Shown here: piece by piece, positions 37,296 to 47,727 of the stretch
Position numbering within the stretch: position 1 is the first letter of the stretch
How the letters are laid out: each line of letters begins with the position of its first letter
Notes under the pieces: model-generated
What the model was told of the DNA's origin: nothing
Databases searched by the model: none
What the model saw: only the letters and a program-made list of their open reading frames with translations
Position numbers and translations under genes: made by a program
Assembly: GCF_013348805.1 (NCBI RefSeq)
Contig: NZ_CP054690.1
Coordinates: forward strand, 3,472,001-3,536,000
Direction of reading: 5' to 3'
Length of the DNA stretch: 64,000 bases
Source: Rhodococcus sp. W8901
GTDB lineage: Bacteria > Actinomycetota > Actinomycetes > Mycobacteriales > Mycobacteriaceae

Positions 37296-37793
37296 TCAGG
37301 CTCGGTCGACAGCGGTGCACAGCTCCCCGATCGCGCAGATCACTCGGTCGCTGTGCGGGTCCATCCAGACGGGAGCGCCGTCGCAGAGACGGGGCACCAG
37401 CAGGTGGCGACCACGCGAGGGCCACTGCACGAACTCGTAGCCGGCCAACTCTGTCTGGGTTGTGTCCGCAACCCACACCGCAGCTTCGGCGAACGGGGCT
37501 TCGACCGACAGTCCGTTGCACACGCTGAATCCGCTCACGCCGCCGGTTCCGCTCCACCCGATCGTGACGGCGTACTCGGCGCCGATGGACAGTTCCCACA
37601 TCAGTCTGTCGGGCTGAACGTCACGCCCATGACGCAGGCAACGCAGGTCCCGAGTGACCGCGACGACTGCATCCACCCACGAACCGGGCAGGTCGAACCT
37701 CCTACCCCGACTCTCGAAGTAGTCGGGTACGTCGTCGATGATCGCGAAGCGCCACAGGAGACGGTCATGGCGTTCGGCCTCGGAGATCCGCAT
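37296..37793 (-). CDS. Hypothetical protein convergent with the carotenoid oxygenase
   Basis: A 165-residue protein without recognisable domain. It starts with RISEAERHDRLLWRFAIID and contains WVDAVVAVTRDLRCLRHG, a tryptophan- and glycine-rich strand region (WELSIGAEYAVTIGWSG) and a C-terminal DRVICAIGELCTAVDRA. It looks soluble and alpha/beta. GGGAGG sits 9 bases before ATG 37793, favouring that start over ATG 37802. It reads toward the oxygenase and ends 26 bases from it. Coding bias is slightly weaker than its neighbours, so it may be a more recent arrival. Confidence 0.6.
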   Translation of the reverse strand: MRISEAERHDRLLWRFAIIDDVPDYFESRGRRFDLPGSWVDAVVAVTRDLRCLRHGRDVQPDRLMWELSIGAEYAVTIGWSGTGGVSGFSVCNGLSVEAPFAEAAVWVADTTQTELAGYEFVQWPSRGRHLLVPRLCDGAPVWMDPHSDRVICAIGELCTAVDRA

Positions 37794-37887
37794 GACGAGC
37801 ATCCTCCCGGATGCGGTCCGACTCTGTCCGGCCCGACCGCTTTCCGCTGTCGCGGACAGTGCAGCCGGGCGACCTGCGCGCGGAAAT

Positions 37888-37930
37888 GGCTGAAGGCGCC
37901 GAACCCCTTTCGGGTTCGGCGCCTTCAGCC
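37888..37930 (-). terminator. Strong hairpin after ctaF
   Basis: A perfect 19-bp stem joins 37888-37906 (GGCTGAAGGCGCCGAACCC) to 37912-37930, with a CTTTC loop. It lies 20 bases past the ctaF stop at 37951. Confidence 0.8.
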
Positions 37931-37950
37931 GTTGCTGTGAAGCGTTGGAG

Positions 37951-38367
37951 CTAGTGCTTCTCCGGACCGAGGTGGTACTCGAAAACCAGGCCTGCAGCAG
38001 CGGCGATCACCAGAACCACGCCGACGACGATCATCCAGGCCTGGAAGAACGCCAGCGAGATCGCGGCGATCGCAGCGGCACCGGCCAGCAGGATGGGCCA
38101 GAAGCTACCGGGGCTGAAGAAGCCCAGATCGCCGGAGCCGTCGGAGATCTCCGCCTCCTCGTAGTCCTCGGGGCGGGTGTCCAGACGGCGGGCCACGAAC
38201 CGGAAGTACGTGCCGACGATCAGGCTCAGTCCGGCCGAGAGAACGATTGCGGTGAGGCCGGCCCACTCGATTCCGGTCCGCGACATCGCGGTGAAGACAC
38301 CGTAGACGATCGCGACGAGAATGAAGAACACCGTCAGGATCTCGAAGAGCTTGGCTTCGATCTTCAT
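37951..38367 (-). CDS. ctaF: Cytochrome c oxidase subunit IV (CtaF)
   Basis: A 138-residue membrane protein with four hydrophobic segments (about 8-28, 38-57, 88-108, 110-130), the small actinobacterial subunit IV of the aa3 oxidase. It begins [20 protein letters not shown] and has the central polar [13 protein letters not shown]. It has no redox cofactor and stabilises the bc1-aa3 supercomplex. It starts 42 bases after ctaC on the same strand, so the two form an operon. It corresponds to Rv2199c. Confidence 0.92.
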   Translation of the reverse strand: MKIEAKLFEILTVFFILVAIVYGVFTAMSRTGIEWAGLTAIVLSAGLSLIVGTYFRFVARRLDTRPEDYEEAEISDGSGDLGFFSPGSFWPILLAGAAAIAAISLAFFQAWMIVVGVVLVIAAAAGLVFEYHLGPEKH

Positions 38368-38409
38368 ATCAGTTCTTGTCCTTGGTCAGAGATTCTCGGA
38401 ATTCGCGGG

Positions 38410-39474
38410 TCACTTGCCGCTGGTCGATGCTTCGCGCACCGTGCGGTCGGTGTTGAACGGCGAGGTGGAGGTCGCGGTGGGCGACTCGCCGATCGATGCC
38501 AGCGCCTCGGCAGTGGTCAGGCCCTTGCCGCCTTCCTCGACGGACTTGCGAGCCTCGATGTACTGCTCGAACTTCTCCGGCGTCACAGCGCGGACCTCGA
38601 AGTTCATCATCGCGTGGAAGGTGCCGCACATCTCGGCGCAGCGGCCCACGAACGCGCCTTCCTTCTCGATCTCGCTGATCTGGAAGACGTTGTCCGAGTG
38701 GTTCTCCTTCGGGTTCGGGTTCACGTCACGCTTGAACAGGAACTCCGGAACCCAGAACGAGTGGACGACGTCCGACGATGCGAGCACGAACTCGATCCGC
38801 TTGCCGGTCGGCAGCACGAGGATCGGAACCTCGTTGCTGGTGCCGACGGTCTCGATCTTGTCGTAGTACAGGTAGGACAGATCCTGGGTGTTCTTACCGT
38901 GGATCGGGCCGGTCTTTTCCCGACCGTGCTCGTCGAGGCCCTCGGGCTTCGACGCAGCCAGCGCAGCAGCGGTGGCGGCCTCGTCGGTGCCCTCGTACTT
39001 CGCCGTGCCGTCACCGAGATCGATCGTGCGGTAGCCGAACTTCCAGTTCCACTGGTACGCCGTCACATCGACGACGACGTTCGGATTGTCCTTCTTCTCC
39101 GTGACGTAGTTCTGCACGACCACGGTGAAGTAGAAGAGCACAGCGATGATCACGAACGGAACTGCCGTGTAGAACAGCTCCAGCGGCACGTTGTATGCCG
39201 TCTGCCGGGGGAACTCGGGCGAGTCCTTCTTCTTACGGTGGAAGATAACCACCCAGAAGGTGAGACCCCACACGATGACACCCATGACGAGGGCGGCGAT
39301 GACCGACCACGTCCAGAGTTCGCGCATACGTTCGGCCTGCGGGGTAACTCCCGATGGCCACCCGAAGCGAAGCACCGAATTGTCGATTGAACAACCCGAC
39401 AGCAGCATGGCAGCTATGCCCAAAGATGCTGCCAGCCCGGCTCGCCGAAGGATCCGACCTTGCGCCACGTTCAC
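38410..39474 (-). CDS. ctaC: Cytochrome c oxidase subunit II
   Basis: A 354-residue subunit II made as a lipoprotein: the lipobox LLSGC places the acylated cysteine at about 28. Two transmembrane helices (about 55-77 and 98-120) are followed by a periplasmic cupredoxin domain. The CuA ligands are VVHSFW and [12 protein letters not shown]: two cysteines, two histidines, a methionine and the Glu carbonyl. An insertion rich in Ala and charged residues (about 155-205) is typical of actinobacteria. It takes electrons from QcrC. GTG 39474 has AGGAAGG upstream. Confidence 0.94.
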   Translation of the reverse strand: MNVAQGRILRRAGLAASLGIAAMLLSGCSIDNSVLRFGWPSGVTPQAERMRELWTWSVIAALVMGVIVWGLTFWVVIFHRKKKDSPEFPRQTAYNVPLELFYTAVPFVIIAVLFYFTVVVQNYVTEKKDNPNVVVDVTAYQWNWKFGYRTIDLGDGTAKYEGTDEAATAAALAASKPEGLDEHGREKTGPIHGKNTQDLSYLYYDKIETVGTSNEVPILVLPTGKRIEFVLASSDVVHSFWVPEFLFKRDVNPNPKENHSDNVFQISEIEKEGAFVGRCAEMCGTFHAMMNFEVRAVTPEKFEQYIEARKSVEEGGKGLTTAEALASIGESPTATSTSPFNTDRTVREASTSGK

Positions 39475-39774
39475 GCCTTCCTGATCGCCGCAATTCCACT
39501 AGGGCACACCCGAAGGGAAGGCCCAATTACTACGCAGCGTAGACCAAAGGCGTCGATCCTCCACTGTCGGGTCGGCACCCGTGTTGCAGTCAGGACCAAT
39601 GACCCTCCACCGTACGCGCGCGACCTGGGATTCAGCTGAGTCCCGAGAACCCGAGGATGGTGCGGGCACGATCCGGGAACGGAAACTGCGGCATACTTCC
39701 CTGAGGAATTCGGACCGTCTCCGGAAGGCCGACTCCCTACCGACAATCGACTCTGAATCGAGGTACTGGACGCC
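39475..39774. other. Divergent promoter region between ctaC and asnB
   Basis: Three hundred bases with no supported gene. The ctaC side ends with an AGGAAGG ribosome site. A CATACT hexamer at about 39692 is a possible -10 for asnB, giving a leader of some 75 bases with GAGG ahead of the GTG. I see no operator that I can name. Confidence 0.45.
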
Positions 39775-41700
39775 GTGTGCGGACTGCTCGGACTACTCAC
39801 CACCGACGGCACCAGCGACGACGCCGTCGCGCGCGTCGATGCGGCCATGCACTGTCTGCGTCATCGCGGGCCCGACGAACACGGCACCTGGCACGACGAC
39901 GATCTGATCTTCGGCTTCAACCGACTGTCGATCATCGACATCGAGCACTCGCACCAGCCGCTGCGCTGGGGTCCCCCGGAGAACCCGGAGCGTTATGCCC
40001 TGACCTTCAACGGTGAGATCTACAACTACCTGGAGATCCGCGCCGAACTCGCGAAGGATCACGACGCCCGGTTCCGTACCGAGGGCGACAGTGAGGCCAT
40101 CGTCGCCGCGTTCCACTACTGGGGCGCGGACGCGGTCCGCCGTCTGCGTGGCATGTTCGCGTTCGCGGTGTGGGACACCGAGACCCGTGAACTGTTCGTG
40201 GCACGCGACCCGTTCGGCATCAAGCCGCTGTTCATCGCCACCGGAACGGGCGGCACCGCGTTCGGCAGCGAGAAGAAGAGCCTGCTCGAACTGGCGGACG
40301 TCATCGGCATCGACACCGACCTGGATCCGCGGGCGATCGAGCACTACACGGTCCTGCAGTACGTGCCGGAACCGGAGACGCTGCACGCGCAGGTCCGTCG
40401 GCTCGAGTCCGGCTGCTACGCACGACTGGCGCCGGGCAAGGCTCCCGAGGTGACCCGCTACTTCACACCGAAGTTCCCGGCCGTGCCGTTCGCCGCCGGC
40501 AGCGAACAGGCCCGCTACCGCGAGATCGCGGAGGCGCTGGAGGACTCGGTCGCCAAGCACATGCGCGCCGACGTCACCGTGGGCTCGTTCCTCTCGGGCG
40601 GCATCGACTCGACCGCGATCGCGGCGCTCGCCATGCGGCACAACCCGAACCTGATCACGTTCACCACCGGTTTCGAGCGGGAGGGCTACTCCGAGGTCGA
40701 CGTCGCCGCGGAGTCCGCGGCGGCGATCGGCGCCCGGCACGTCGTCAAGGTGGTCTCCCCCGCCGAGTTCGCGGCCGCGATCCCCGAGATCATCTGGTAC
40801 CTGGACGATCCGGTCGCCGACCCGGCACTGGTGCCGCTGTGGTTCGTCGCGAAGGAAGCCCGCAAGCACGTCAAGGTGGTCCTCTCGGGCGAGGGCGCGG
40901 ACGAGCTGTTCGGCGGCTACACGATCTACCGCGAGCCGCTGTCGCTCAAGCCGTTCGAGTACCTGCCGGCTCCGCTGCGCCGGGCCGCCGGCCGGCTCTC
41001 GGATCGGATCCCCGAGGGCACCCGCGGCAAGAGCCTGCTGCACCGCGGCTCGATGACGCTCGAGGATCGCTACTACGGCAATGCGCGCAGCTTCAGCGAC
41101 GCCCAGCTGCGGGCGGTGCTGCGCGACTTCCGCCCCGAGTGGACACACCAGGACGTGACCGCGCCGATCTACGCGCAGTCCCGGGACTGGGATCCGGTGG
41201 CGCGCATGCAGCACCTGGACCTGTTCACGTGGATGCGCGGCGACATCCTGGTCAAGGCCGACAAGGTGACGATGGCGAACTCGCTCGAGCTGCGCGTGCC
41301 GTTCCTCGACCCCGAGGTGTTCGACGTCGCGTCGCGCGTGCCGCTGGATCAGAAGATCACGAAGACGACGACGAAGTACGCACTGCGGCAGGCACTCGAG
41401 GGCATCGTGCCGCCGCACGTGCTGCACCGCGCGAAGTTGGGCTTCCCGGTGCCGCTGCGGCACTGGCTGGCCGGCACGGAGCTGTTCGACTGGGCACACC
41501 TGCAGATCGCCGAGTCGCAGACCGACCACATCTTCGACAAGGCCGCCGTCACCCGCATGCTCAACGAGCACCGCGAGGGCGCGTCGGATCACAGCCGACG
41601 GCTGTGGACGGTCCTGTGCTTCATGGTGTGGCACGGCATCTTCGTCGAGAAGCGCATCGTGCCGCAGATCCAGGAACCGGCCTACCCGGTCAACCTGTAG
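39775..41700 (+). CDS. asnB: Asparagine synthetase, glutamine-hydrolysing
   Basis: A 641-residue AsnB-type enzyme that makes asparagine, or amidates other carboxylates, from glutamine and ATP. The start is GTG-Cys: Cys2 (MCGLLG) is the N-terminal nucleophile of the glutaminase domain (1-220). The synthetase domain has the PP-loop LSGGIDST near 275 and SGEGADELFGGY near 370. Rv2201 at this position is reported to act in amidating peptidoglycan diaminopimelate, so a wall role is possible. It is convergent with adenosine kinase. Confidence 0.92.
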   Translation: MCGLLGLLTTDGTSDDAVARVDAAMHCLRHRGPDEHGTWHDDDLIFGFNRLSIIDIEHSHQPLRWGPPENPERYALTFNGEIYNYLEIRAELAKDHDARFRTEGDSEAIVAAFHYWGADAVRRLRGMFAFAVWDTETRELFVARDPFGIKPLFIATGTGGTAFGSEKKSLLELADVIGIDTDLDPRAIEHYTVLQYVPEPETLHAQVRRLESGCYARLAPGKAPEVTRYFTPKFPAVPFAAGSEQARYREIAEALEDSVAKHMRADVTVGSFLSGGIDSTAIAALAMRHNPNLITFTTGFEREGYSEVDVAAESAAAIGARHVVKVVSPAEFAAAIPEIIWYLDDPVADPALVPLWFVAKEARKHVKVVLSGEGADELFGGYTIYREPLSLKPFEYLPAPLRRAAGRLSDRIPEGTRGKSLLHRGSMTLEDRYYGNARSFSDAQLRAVLRDFRPEWTHQDVTAPIYAQSRDWDPVARMQHLDLFTWMRGDILVKADKVTMANSLELRVPFLDPEVFDVASRVPLDQKITKTTTKYALRQALEGIVPPHVLHRAKLGFPVPLRHWLAGTELFDWAHLQIAESQTDHIFDKAAVTRMLNEHREGASDHSRRLWTVLCFMVWHGIFVEKRIVPQIQEPAYPVNL

Positions 41701-41716
41701 CGGCCCACCGCCGAAA

Positions 41717-41757
41717 CGCCACCGCCCGGGTCCTCGTCGAGGACCCGGGCGGTGGCG
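41717..41757. terminator. Bidirectional hairpin between asnB and adoK
   Basis: A near-complete palindrome with core ACCGCCCGGGTCCTCG on the left arm and its complement on the right, centred on base 41737. It lies between the two convergent stops. Confidence 0.75.
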
Positions 41758-41768
41758 TGTGAACGTGC

Positions 41769-43203
<1,435 letters not shown>

Positions 43204-43262
43204 GGGCTCTCCCTGTCGCTCGTGCCAAACCCGTGATCGCTTCAACGGTACTCTGCGGACCT

Positions 43263-44351
43263 CTATTCCTCATGTATCGGCCCGATATGGGTGAACCCCG
43301 ACGCACCCCGCCAACCGTCGGCAACGCACGACGTCAATGCCGCGAGCCGGGACGCGGCCTCGCTCATCGCGCGCTCGACGGATCCCGCGAACTCGGTGAC
43401 CGAGAACGCCGCGACGATCCCGACCGCCCGGGCGGTGTCCCGGTCCACGGCGACCTGGCCGGCGATCACGACGGTCGGCACACCCATCCGGGTCGCGGCG
43501 GCGGCGAGCGCGGTGACGAGCTTGCCGCGCAGCGACTGGTGGTCGAACTTGCCCTCTCCGGTGAGCACCAGGTCCGCGGACTCCAGCTGCCGCGCCTGTC
43601 CGGTGCATTGTGCGACGATCGCGGCGCCCGGTTCACGACGAGCACCGAGTGCGAGCAGCGCGGCGCCCAGGCCTCCGGCCGCACCCGCGCCCGGCAGGTC
43701 CGCGATCGGGCCGGCGCCGGCAGCGTCCAGCTCCGTCGCCCACTCCGAGTTGCGCTGCTCGAGCTCCTCGACGGCGGCGGGGTCGGCACCCTTCTGCGGA
43801 CCGAAGATCCGTGCGGCCCCGTGCTCGCCGAGCAGCGGGTTCTCGACGTCGGTGGCGGCGACCAGCTCGATCGCCGCGAGCCGTCGGCGCGCCCGGTCCA
43901 GACCGCCCAGCGCGGCGATCATTCCGCGCCCACCGTCGGTGCAGCAGGACCCGCCGAGACCGACGACGATCCGTCCGGCGCCCGCGTCGATCGCGGCGTC
44001 GATCAGCTGCCCCACCCCACGGCTGTGCGCATCGAGGGCGCTGCGCGGGGCCGGTGGCCCGTCGAGCAACCCGAGGCCGACAGCCTGCGCCGATTCGACG
44101 TACGCGGTGTCGGCGGCGAGCACCCAGCGCGCGTCGGCCGGCCGGCCGAGCGGTCCCTCCACCCGAACGGACCTGATTCCCCCGACGGTGGCCGAAATCA
44201 CGTCGACGAATCCCGGGCCGCCGTCGGACTGCGGTGCGAGCACGACGACATCGTCGGGTCGCGCGGTCTCCCACCCGGAGGCCATCGCCTCGGCCGCCTG
44301 TACAGCAGTGAGGGTTTCACCGAACGAGTCGGGGGCGATGAGCACACGCAT
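43263..44351 (-). CDS. Glycerate kinase (GarK/GlxK type I)
   Basis: A 362-residue glycerate 2-kinase, making 2-phosphoglycerate from glycerate. RVLIAPDSFGETLTAVQAA is the N-terminal signature, APQSDGGPGF the substrate loop, and VVGLGGSCCTDGGRGMIAALG the conserved Gly/Asp block (short form GLGGSCCTDGG). LVLTGEGKFDHQSLRGK is the second lobe signature. TACACT lies 6 bases before ATG 44351, so the mRNA is probably leaderless. It corresponds to Rv2205c and is divergent from the DUF3043 gene. ErpA follows 59 bases downstream. Confidence 0.9.
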   Translation of the reverse strand: MRVLIAPDSFGETLTAVQAAEAMASGWETARPDDVVVLAPQSDGGPGFVDVISATVGGIRSVRVEGPLGRPADARWVLAADTAYVESAQAVGLGLLDGPPAPRSALDAHSRGVGQLIDAAIDAGAGRIVVGLGGSCCTDGGRGMIAALGGLDRARRRLAAIELVAATDVENPLLGEHGAARIFGPQKGADPAAVEELEQRNSEWATELDAAGAGPIADLPGAGAAGGLGAALLALGARREPGAAIVAQCTGQARQLESADLVLTGEGKFDHQSLRGKLVTALAAAATRMGVPTVVIAGQVAVDRDTARAVGIVAAFSVTEFAGSVERAMSEAASRLAALTSCVADGWRGASGFTHIGPIHEE

Positions 44352-44458
44352 CAGCGGAGTGTATGGCGCTGCCCCGACCTCGGCATTTCGGGGCGGGTCC
44401 TGGTGGTTCCACGGTGGTCGGTTTCGCCAGCACGGCAGTTATCCCATAGCCTGGATGC

Positions 44459-45139
44459 GTGAAGCTGCTACGCCGAGGCGACTCTGACAATTCCGACAAA
44501 CGCGATGGTGCGGCCGCCGGAGAGATCACCGAGTCGACCGCGACGACCGCGGAGACGATCGAGACCGCCGGGGCCGCGACCCCCGGCAAGGGCCGCCCGA
44601 CGCCCAAGCGCCGCGAGGCCGAGGCCAAGCGTCGTGGCCCCGTCGCACCCGCTCCGCTCACCGCCAAGGAGGCCCGGGCCCGCCGCAAGGCCACCCGTGG
44701 TTCCAAGGAGGAGCGCAAGGCGGCCGCCGCGGAGCGCCGTGCCGACTCCGCCGACCGTCGTGCCCGCATGCTCGCCGGCGAGGACAAGTACCTGCTGCCG
44801 CGCGACAAGGGTCCGGTCCGCGCGTACGCCCGCGACATCGTCGACAGCCGCCGCAATCTGGTCGGCATGTTCATGCCGCTCGCGCTGGTGCTGATCATGG
44901 CGATGTTCCTGAGCCCGGTCATACAGAACTTCGTCACACTCGCGATGCTCGTGATGATGCTGTTCATGGCCGGCGAGGGCTACTTCCTCGGCCGCATGAT
45001 CAACAACAAGGTGCGCGAGCGCTTCCCCGACAGCACCGACGGCGGGTTCAAGCTGGGCTGGTACGCGTTCGTGCGCGCCTCGCAGATCCGCAAGATGCGC
45101 GCACCGAAGCCGCGGGTCGGCCCCGGCGACGCCGTCTGA
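44459..45139 (+). CDS. DUF3043 family membrane protein (Rv2206 type)
   Basis: A 226-residue protein. The first 130 residues are hydrophilic, rich in Arg, Lys, Ala and Glu, and predicted helical (KEARARRKATRGSKEERKAA). Two close transmembrane segments follow (about 138-160 and 162-182), then a short basic tail. This is the DUF3043 arrangement. Function unknown; the basic region could bind RNA, membranes or protein. TAGCCT lies 6 bases before GTG 44459. A hairpin after the gene separates it from cobU. Confidence 0.82.
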   Translation: MKLLRRGDSDNSDKRDGAAAGEITESTATTAETIETAGAATPGKGRPTPKRREAEAKRRGPVAPAPLTAKEARARRKATRGSKEERKAAAAERRADSADRRARMLAGEDKYLLPRDKGPVRAYARDIVDSRRNLVGMFMPLALVLIMAMFLSPVIQNFVTLAMLVMMLFMAGEGYFLGRMINNKVRERFPDSTDGGFKLGWYAFVRASQIRKMRAPKPRVGPGDAV

Positions 45140-45148
45140 CCCACACAC

Positions 45149-45191
45149 CGACTCGGGCCGGTCCTCGCACTGCGGGGACCGGCCCGAGTCG
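45149..45191 (+). terminator. Hairpin between the DUF3043 gene and cobU
   Basis: CGACTCGGGCCGGTCC (45149-45164) pairs perfectly with 45176-45191 across an 11-base loop. The cobU -10 TAGCGT follows 6 bases later, so a terminator and a new promoter are packed together. Confidence 0.75.
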
Positions 45192-45210
45192 ATTGGTAGC
45201 GTCTATGCCC

Positions 45211-45777
45211 GTGCCCTCCCCCGATTCGCCCCGCCCCCGCCGCACACTCGTCCTCGGCGGCGCCCGGTCGGGCAAGTCGGCACATGCAGAGGGCCTGCTC
45301 GACGACGTCGAGGCCGGCGCGCCGGTGCGGTACGTCGCGACCGCCCGCCGGTACCCGGACGACCACGACTGGGAGTCCCGGATCGACCAGCACCGCAGCC
45401 GCCGACCGGCGTCGTGGGCGACGGTCGAGACCGGCCGCGACGGCGACCTCATCGATGTCCTCACCGATCCGGACGCGCATCCCCCGACGCTCGTCGACGA
45501 CCTGGGCACCTGGCTCACCGGTGAGCTCGACGACGCGAACGCGTGGGACGCCCCCCGCGGCACCGTCGAGCCGAACATCGACGCACTGGTCCGCGCGGTC
45601 GACGCGTATCCGGGCCGGTTGCTACTCGTGAGTCCCGAGGTGGGCCTGGGCGTGATCCCCGAGACTCGCTCGGGAAGGCTGTTCCGCGACGAGATCGGCG
45701 CCCTCAATTCCCGGTTGGCCGCAGTGTGCGACGACGTGATCCTCGTCGTCGCGGGCATCGCCCTGACGCTCAAATGA
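45211..45777 (+). CDS. cobU: Adenosylcobinamide kinase / adenosylcobinamide-phosphate guanylyltransferase
   Basis: A 188-residue CobU/CobP enzyme. It phosphorylates adenosylcobinamide and then attaches GMP, preparing the nucleotide loop of cobalamin. The P-loop [15 protein letters not shown] is at about 14-28. [11 protein letters not shown] and [14 protein letters not shown] follow, the second with the histidine that is guanylylated. [13 protein letters not shown] is the third block. TAGCGT sits 8 bases before GTG 45211; ATG 45205 is an alternative start. It begins a cobU-cobT-cobS operon. Confidence 0.9.
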   Translation: MPSPDSPRPRRTLVLGGARSGKSAHAEGLLDDVEAGAPVRYVATARRYPDDHDWESRIDQHRSRRPASWATVETGRDGDLIDVLTDPDAHPPTLVDDLGTWLTGELDDANAWDAPRGTVEPNIDALVRAVDAYPGRLLLVSPEVGLGVIPETRSGRLFRDEIGALNSRLAAVCDDVILVVAGIALTLK

Positions 45778-45802
45778 TCGGCGCTCAAATGAAAGGCCTA
45801 GC

Positions 45803-46900
45803 GTGACAAGCGAATCCGTGAGTCCATCCGCCCCCGACTTCGAACCTCCCGTCCCGCCGGACGCAGAGATCCGGGATCAGGCCCAGGCTCGCCAGTTGCT
45901 GCTGACCAAGCCGACCGGATCCCTCGGACGGCTCGAGGACCTGTCCGTGTGGGCGGCCGCCTGCCAGGGTGTCTGCCCGCCGCACATCTTCGCCGATCCC
46001 CGCGTCGTCGTCTTCGCCGGCGACCACGGCATCGCCCGCGGCGGCGTATCGGCGTATCCGCCGGAGGTCACCGCGCAGATGGTCGCCAACTTCCGCGACG
46101 GCGGGGCCGCCGTCAACATCCTCGCCTCGATCGCCGGTGCCGCGGTGCGCGTGGTGGACCTGGCAGTGGACGCGGACACGGATCCGTCGGTGTCGGCCTA
46201 CAAGATCCGCCGCTCGTCGGGATCGATCGACCGCGAGGACGCGTTGACGCACGAGGAGACGCTGCGCGCGATCGCCGCGGGCCGCGCCATCGCGGACGAG
46301 GAGGTGGATTCGGGTGCCGATCTGCTGATCGCGGGCGAGATGGGCATCGGGAACACCACGCCCGCGACGGTCCTCATCGCCGCCCTCACCGACACCGAAC
46401 CGGTCGCTGCCGTCGGACGCGGCACCGGCATCGACGACGCGGGATGGATGCGCAAGACGGCCGCCGTGCGCGACGCCCTGCGTCGGGCCCGGCCCTACGT
46501 GCGGGACGCGGTGGGCCTGCTGCGCACCGTGTCGGGCGCCGACCTGGCCGCGATGGCCGGGTTCCTCGCACAGGCCGCGGTCCGCCGGACCCCGGTGATC
46601 GTCGACGGTCTGGTCGTGACGTCGTCGGCGCTGGTCGCGGAGGAACTCGCCCCCGGCGCCCGCGAGTGGTGGGTGGCCGGCCACCGGTCCACCGAACCCG
46701 CCCACACGATCGCGCTGCGACACCTGGGACTCGACCCGATCCTCGGCCTGAACATGCGTCTCGGTGAGGGTTCGGGTGCCGTCGCGGCGCTGCCGATCCT
46801 GCAGGGCGCGGTGGCGACACTCGCCCACATGGCCACTTTCGACCAGGCCGGCGTGAGCAACAACACCGAACCCGAATCCGAACCGACGGAATCGAACTGA
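45803..46900 (+). CDS. cobT: Nicotinate-nucleotide-dimethylbenzimidazole phosphoribosyltransferase
   Basis: A 365-residue CobT that makes alpha-ribazole phosphate, the lower ligand of cobalamin. [13 protein letters not shown] is the N-terminal signature, [16 protein letters not shown] the base-binding loop, and [11 protein letters not shown] the phosphate site. The catalytic glutamate lies in RLGEGSGA near the C-terminus. GTG 45803 lies 25 bases after cobU with AAAGG upstream. Corresponds to Rv2207. The end is rich in Glu and Pro. Confidence 0.92.
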   Translation: MTSESVSPSAPDFEPPVPPDAEIRDQAQARQLLLTKPTGSLGRLEDLSVWAAACQGVCPPHIFADPRVVVFAGDHGIARGGVSAYPPEVTAQMVANFRDGGAAVNILASIAGAAVRVVDLAVDADTDPSVSAYKIRRSSGSIDREDALTHEETLRAIAAGRAIADEEVDSGADLLIAGEMGIGNTTPATVLIAALTDTEPVAAVGRGTGIDDAGWMRKTAAVRDALRRARPYVRDAVGLLRTVSGADLAAMAGFLAQAAVRRTPVIVDGLVVTSSALVAEELAPGAREWWVAGHRSTEPAHTIALRHLGLDPILGLNMRLGEGSGAVAALPILQGAVATLAHMATFDQAGVSNNTEPESEPTESN

Positions 46901-46902
46901 TC

Positions 46903-47664
46903 GTGCGCGCCGCGGTGACCGGCCTCTCGCTGGCGCTGTCGTGGCTGACGGTGCTGCCGGTCCGCGGCCCGCACGACATCGGTCGCCCGGAAGGTCGGCG
47001 CGCGATCGCGGCGGCGCCCGCGGTCGGTGCCCTGCTCGGCGCCGCGGTCGCCGGCGCGCTGTGGGTGCTGTCGGAGACCGGACTCGATCCCACACTCGCC
47101 GGACTGCTGACGGTCGGTGCACTGGCGCTGGCCACCCGCGGCATGCACGTCGACGGACTGGCCGACACCGCGGACGGCCTCGGGTGCTACGGAGCGCCGG
47201 AGCGCGCCCGTGAGGTGATGCGCAGCGGTGGCGCTGGTCCGTTCGGCGTCGCGGCGCTGATCGTGACCATCGGCGTGCAGGCCCTGTCGTTCGGCGCGCT
47301 GGGCGCGGCCCAGCAGTGGGCGGGCGTGATCGTGGCCGTCACCGCGGGCCGGGTCGCGGTCGTGATCGCCTGCCGGCGCGGAGTTCCCGCCTCCAGCCCA
47401 CGCGGCTTCGGCGCGCTGGTCGCCGACTCCCAGGGCCGGTGGGCTGTCGGACTGTGGACCGTCGTTCTCGCGGCCGCGGCCGTGTGGGCGGTCCCCGACC
47501 GGTGGTGGCAGGGGCCTGTGGTGATCGTTGCAGTTCTCGCCGTCGCCGCCTTCCTGATCCGGCACTGCGCGCGTCGGTTCGACGGCATCAACGGCGACGT
47601 CCTCGGTGCCACACTGGAATTCGCGGTCGCCGCCACCGCGGTCGGGTTCCTGCTCGGAGGCTGA
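46903..47664 (+). CDS. cobS: Adenosylcobinamide-GDP ribazoletransferase (cobalamin synthase)
   Basis: A 253-residue integral membrane enzyme with six or more helices. It joins adenosylcobinamide-GDP and alpha-ribazole phosphate, the last assembly step. HVDGLADTADGLG is the conserved Asp-rich motif binding Mg (about 87-99), with R-x-x-EVMRSGGAGPFG next. GINGDVLGATLEF is the C-terminal motif. GTG 46903 is 2 bases after the cobT stop, so the two are coupled. Corresponds to Rv2208. Confidence 0.93.
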   Translation: MRAAVTGLSLALSWLTVLPVRGPHDIGRPEGRRAIAAAPAVGALLGAAVAGALWVLSETGLDPTLAGLLTVGALALATRGMHVDGLADTADGLGCYGAPERAREVMRSGGAGPFGVAALIVTIGVQALSFGALGAAQQWAGVIVAVTAGRVAVVIACRRGVPASSPRGFGALVADSQGRWAVGLWTVVLAAAAVWAVPDRWWQGPVVIVAVLAVAAFLIRHCARRFDGINGDVLGATLEFAVAATAVGFLLGG

Positions 47665-47674
47665 CCCCGAGAAG

Positions 47675-47713
47675 CGAATCGGGCCCTCCCGCAGCAGCGG
47701 AAGGGCCCGATCG
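47675..47713. terminator. Bidirectional hairpin between cobS and ilvE
   Basis: ATCGGGCCCTCCCGC and GCGGAAGGGCCCGAT pair with one G-T wobble around an AGCA loop. It lies between two convergent stops. Confidence 0.7.
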
Positions 47714-47727
47714 TCGACTGCAGAAAC

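Noticed and set aside
45140-45210. Cobalamin riboswitch before cobU
   Set aside because: There is no room: a terminator hairpin ends at 45191 and a -10 element lies 8 bases before the GTG. No B12-box-like sequence was seen.
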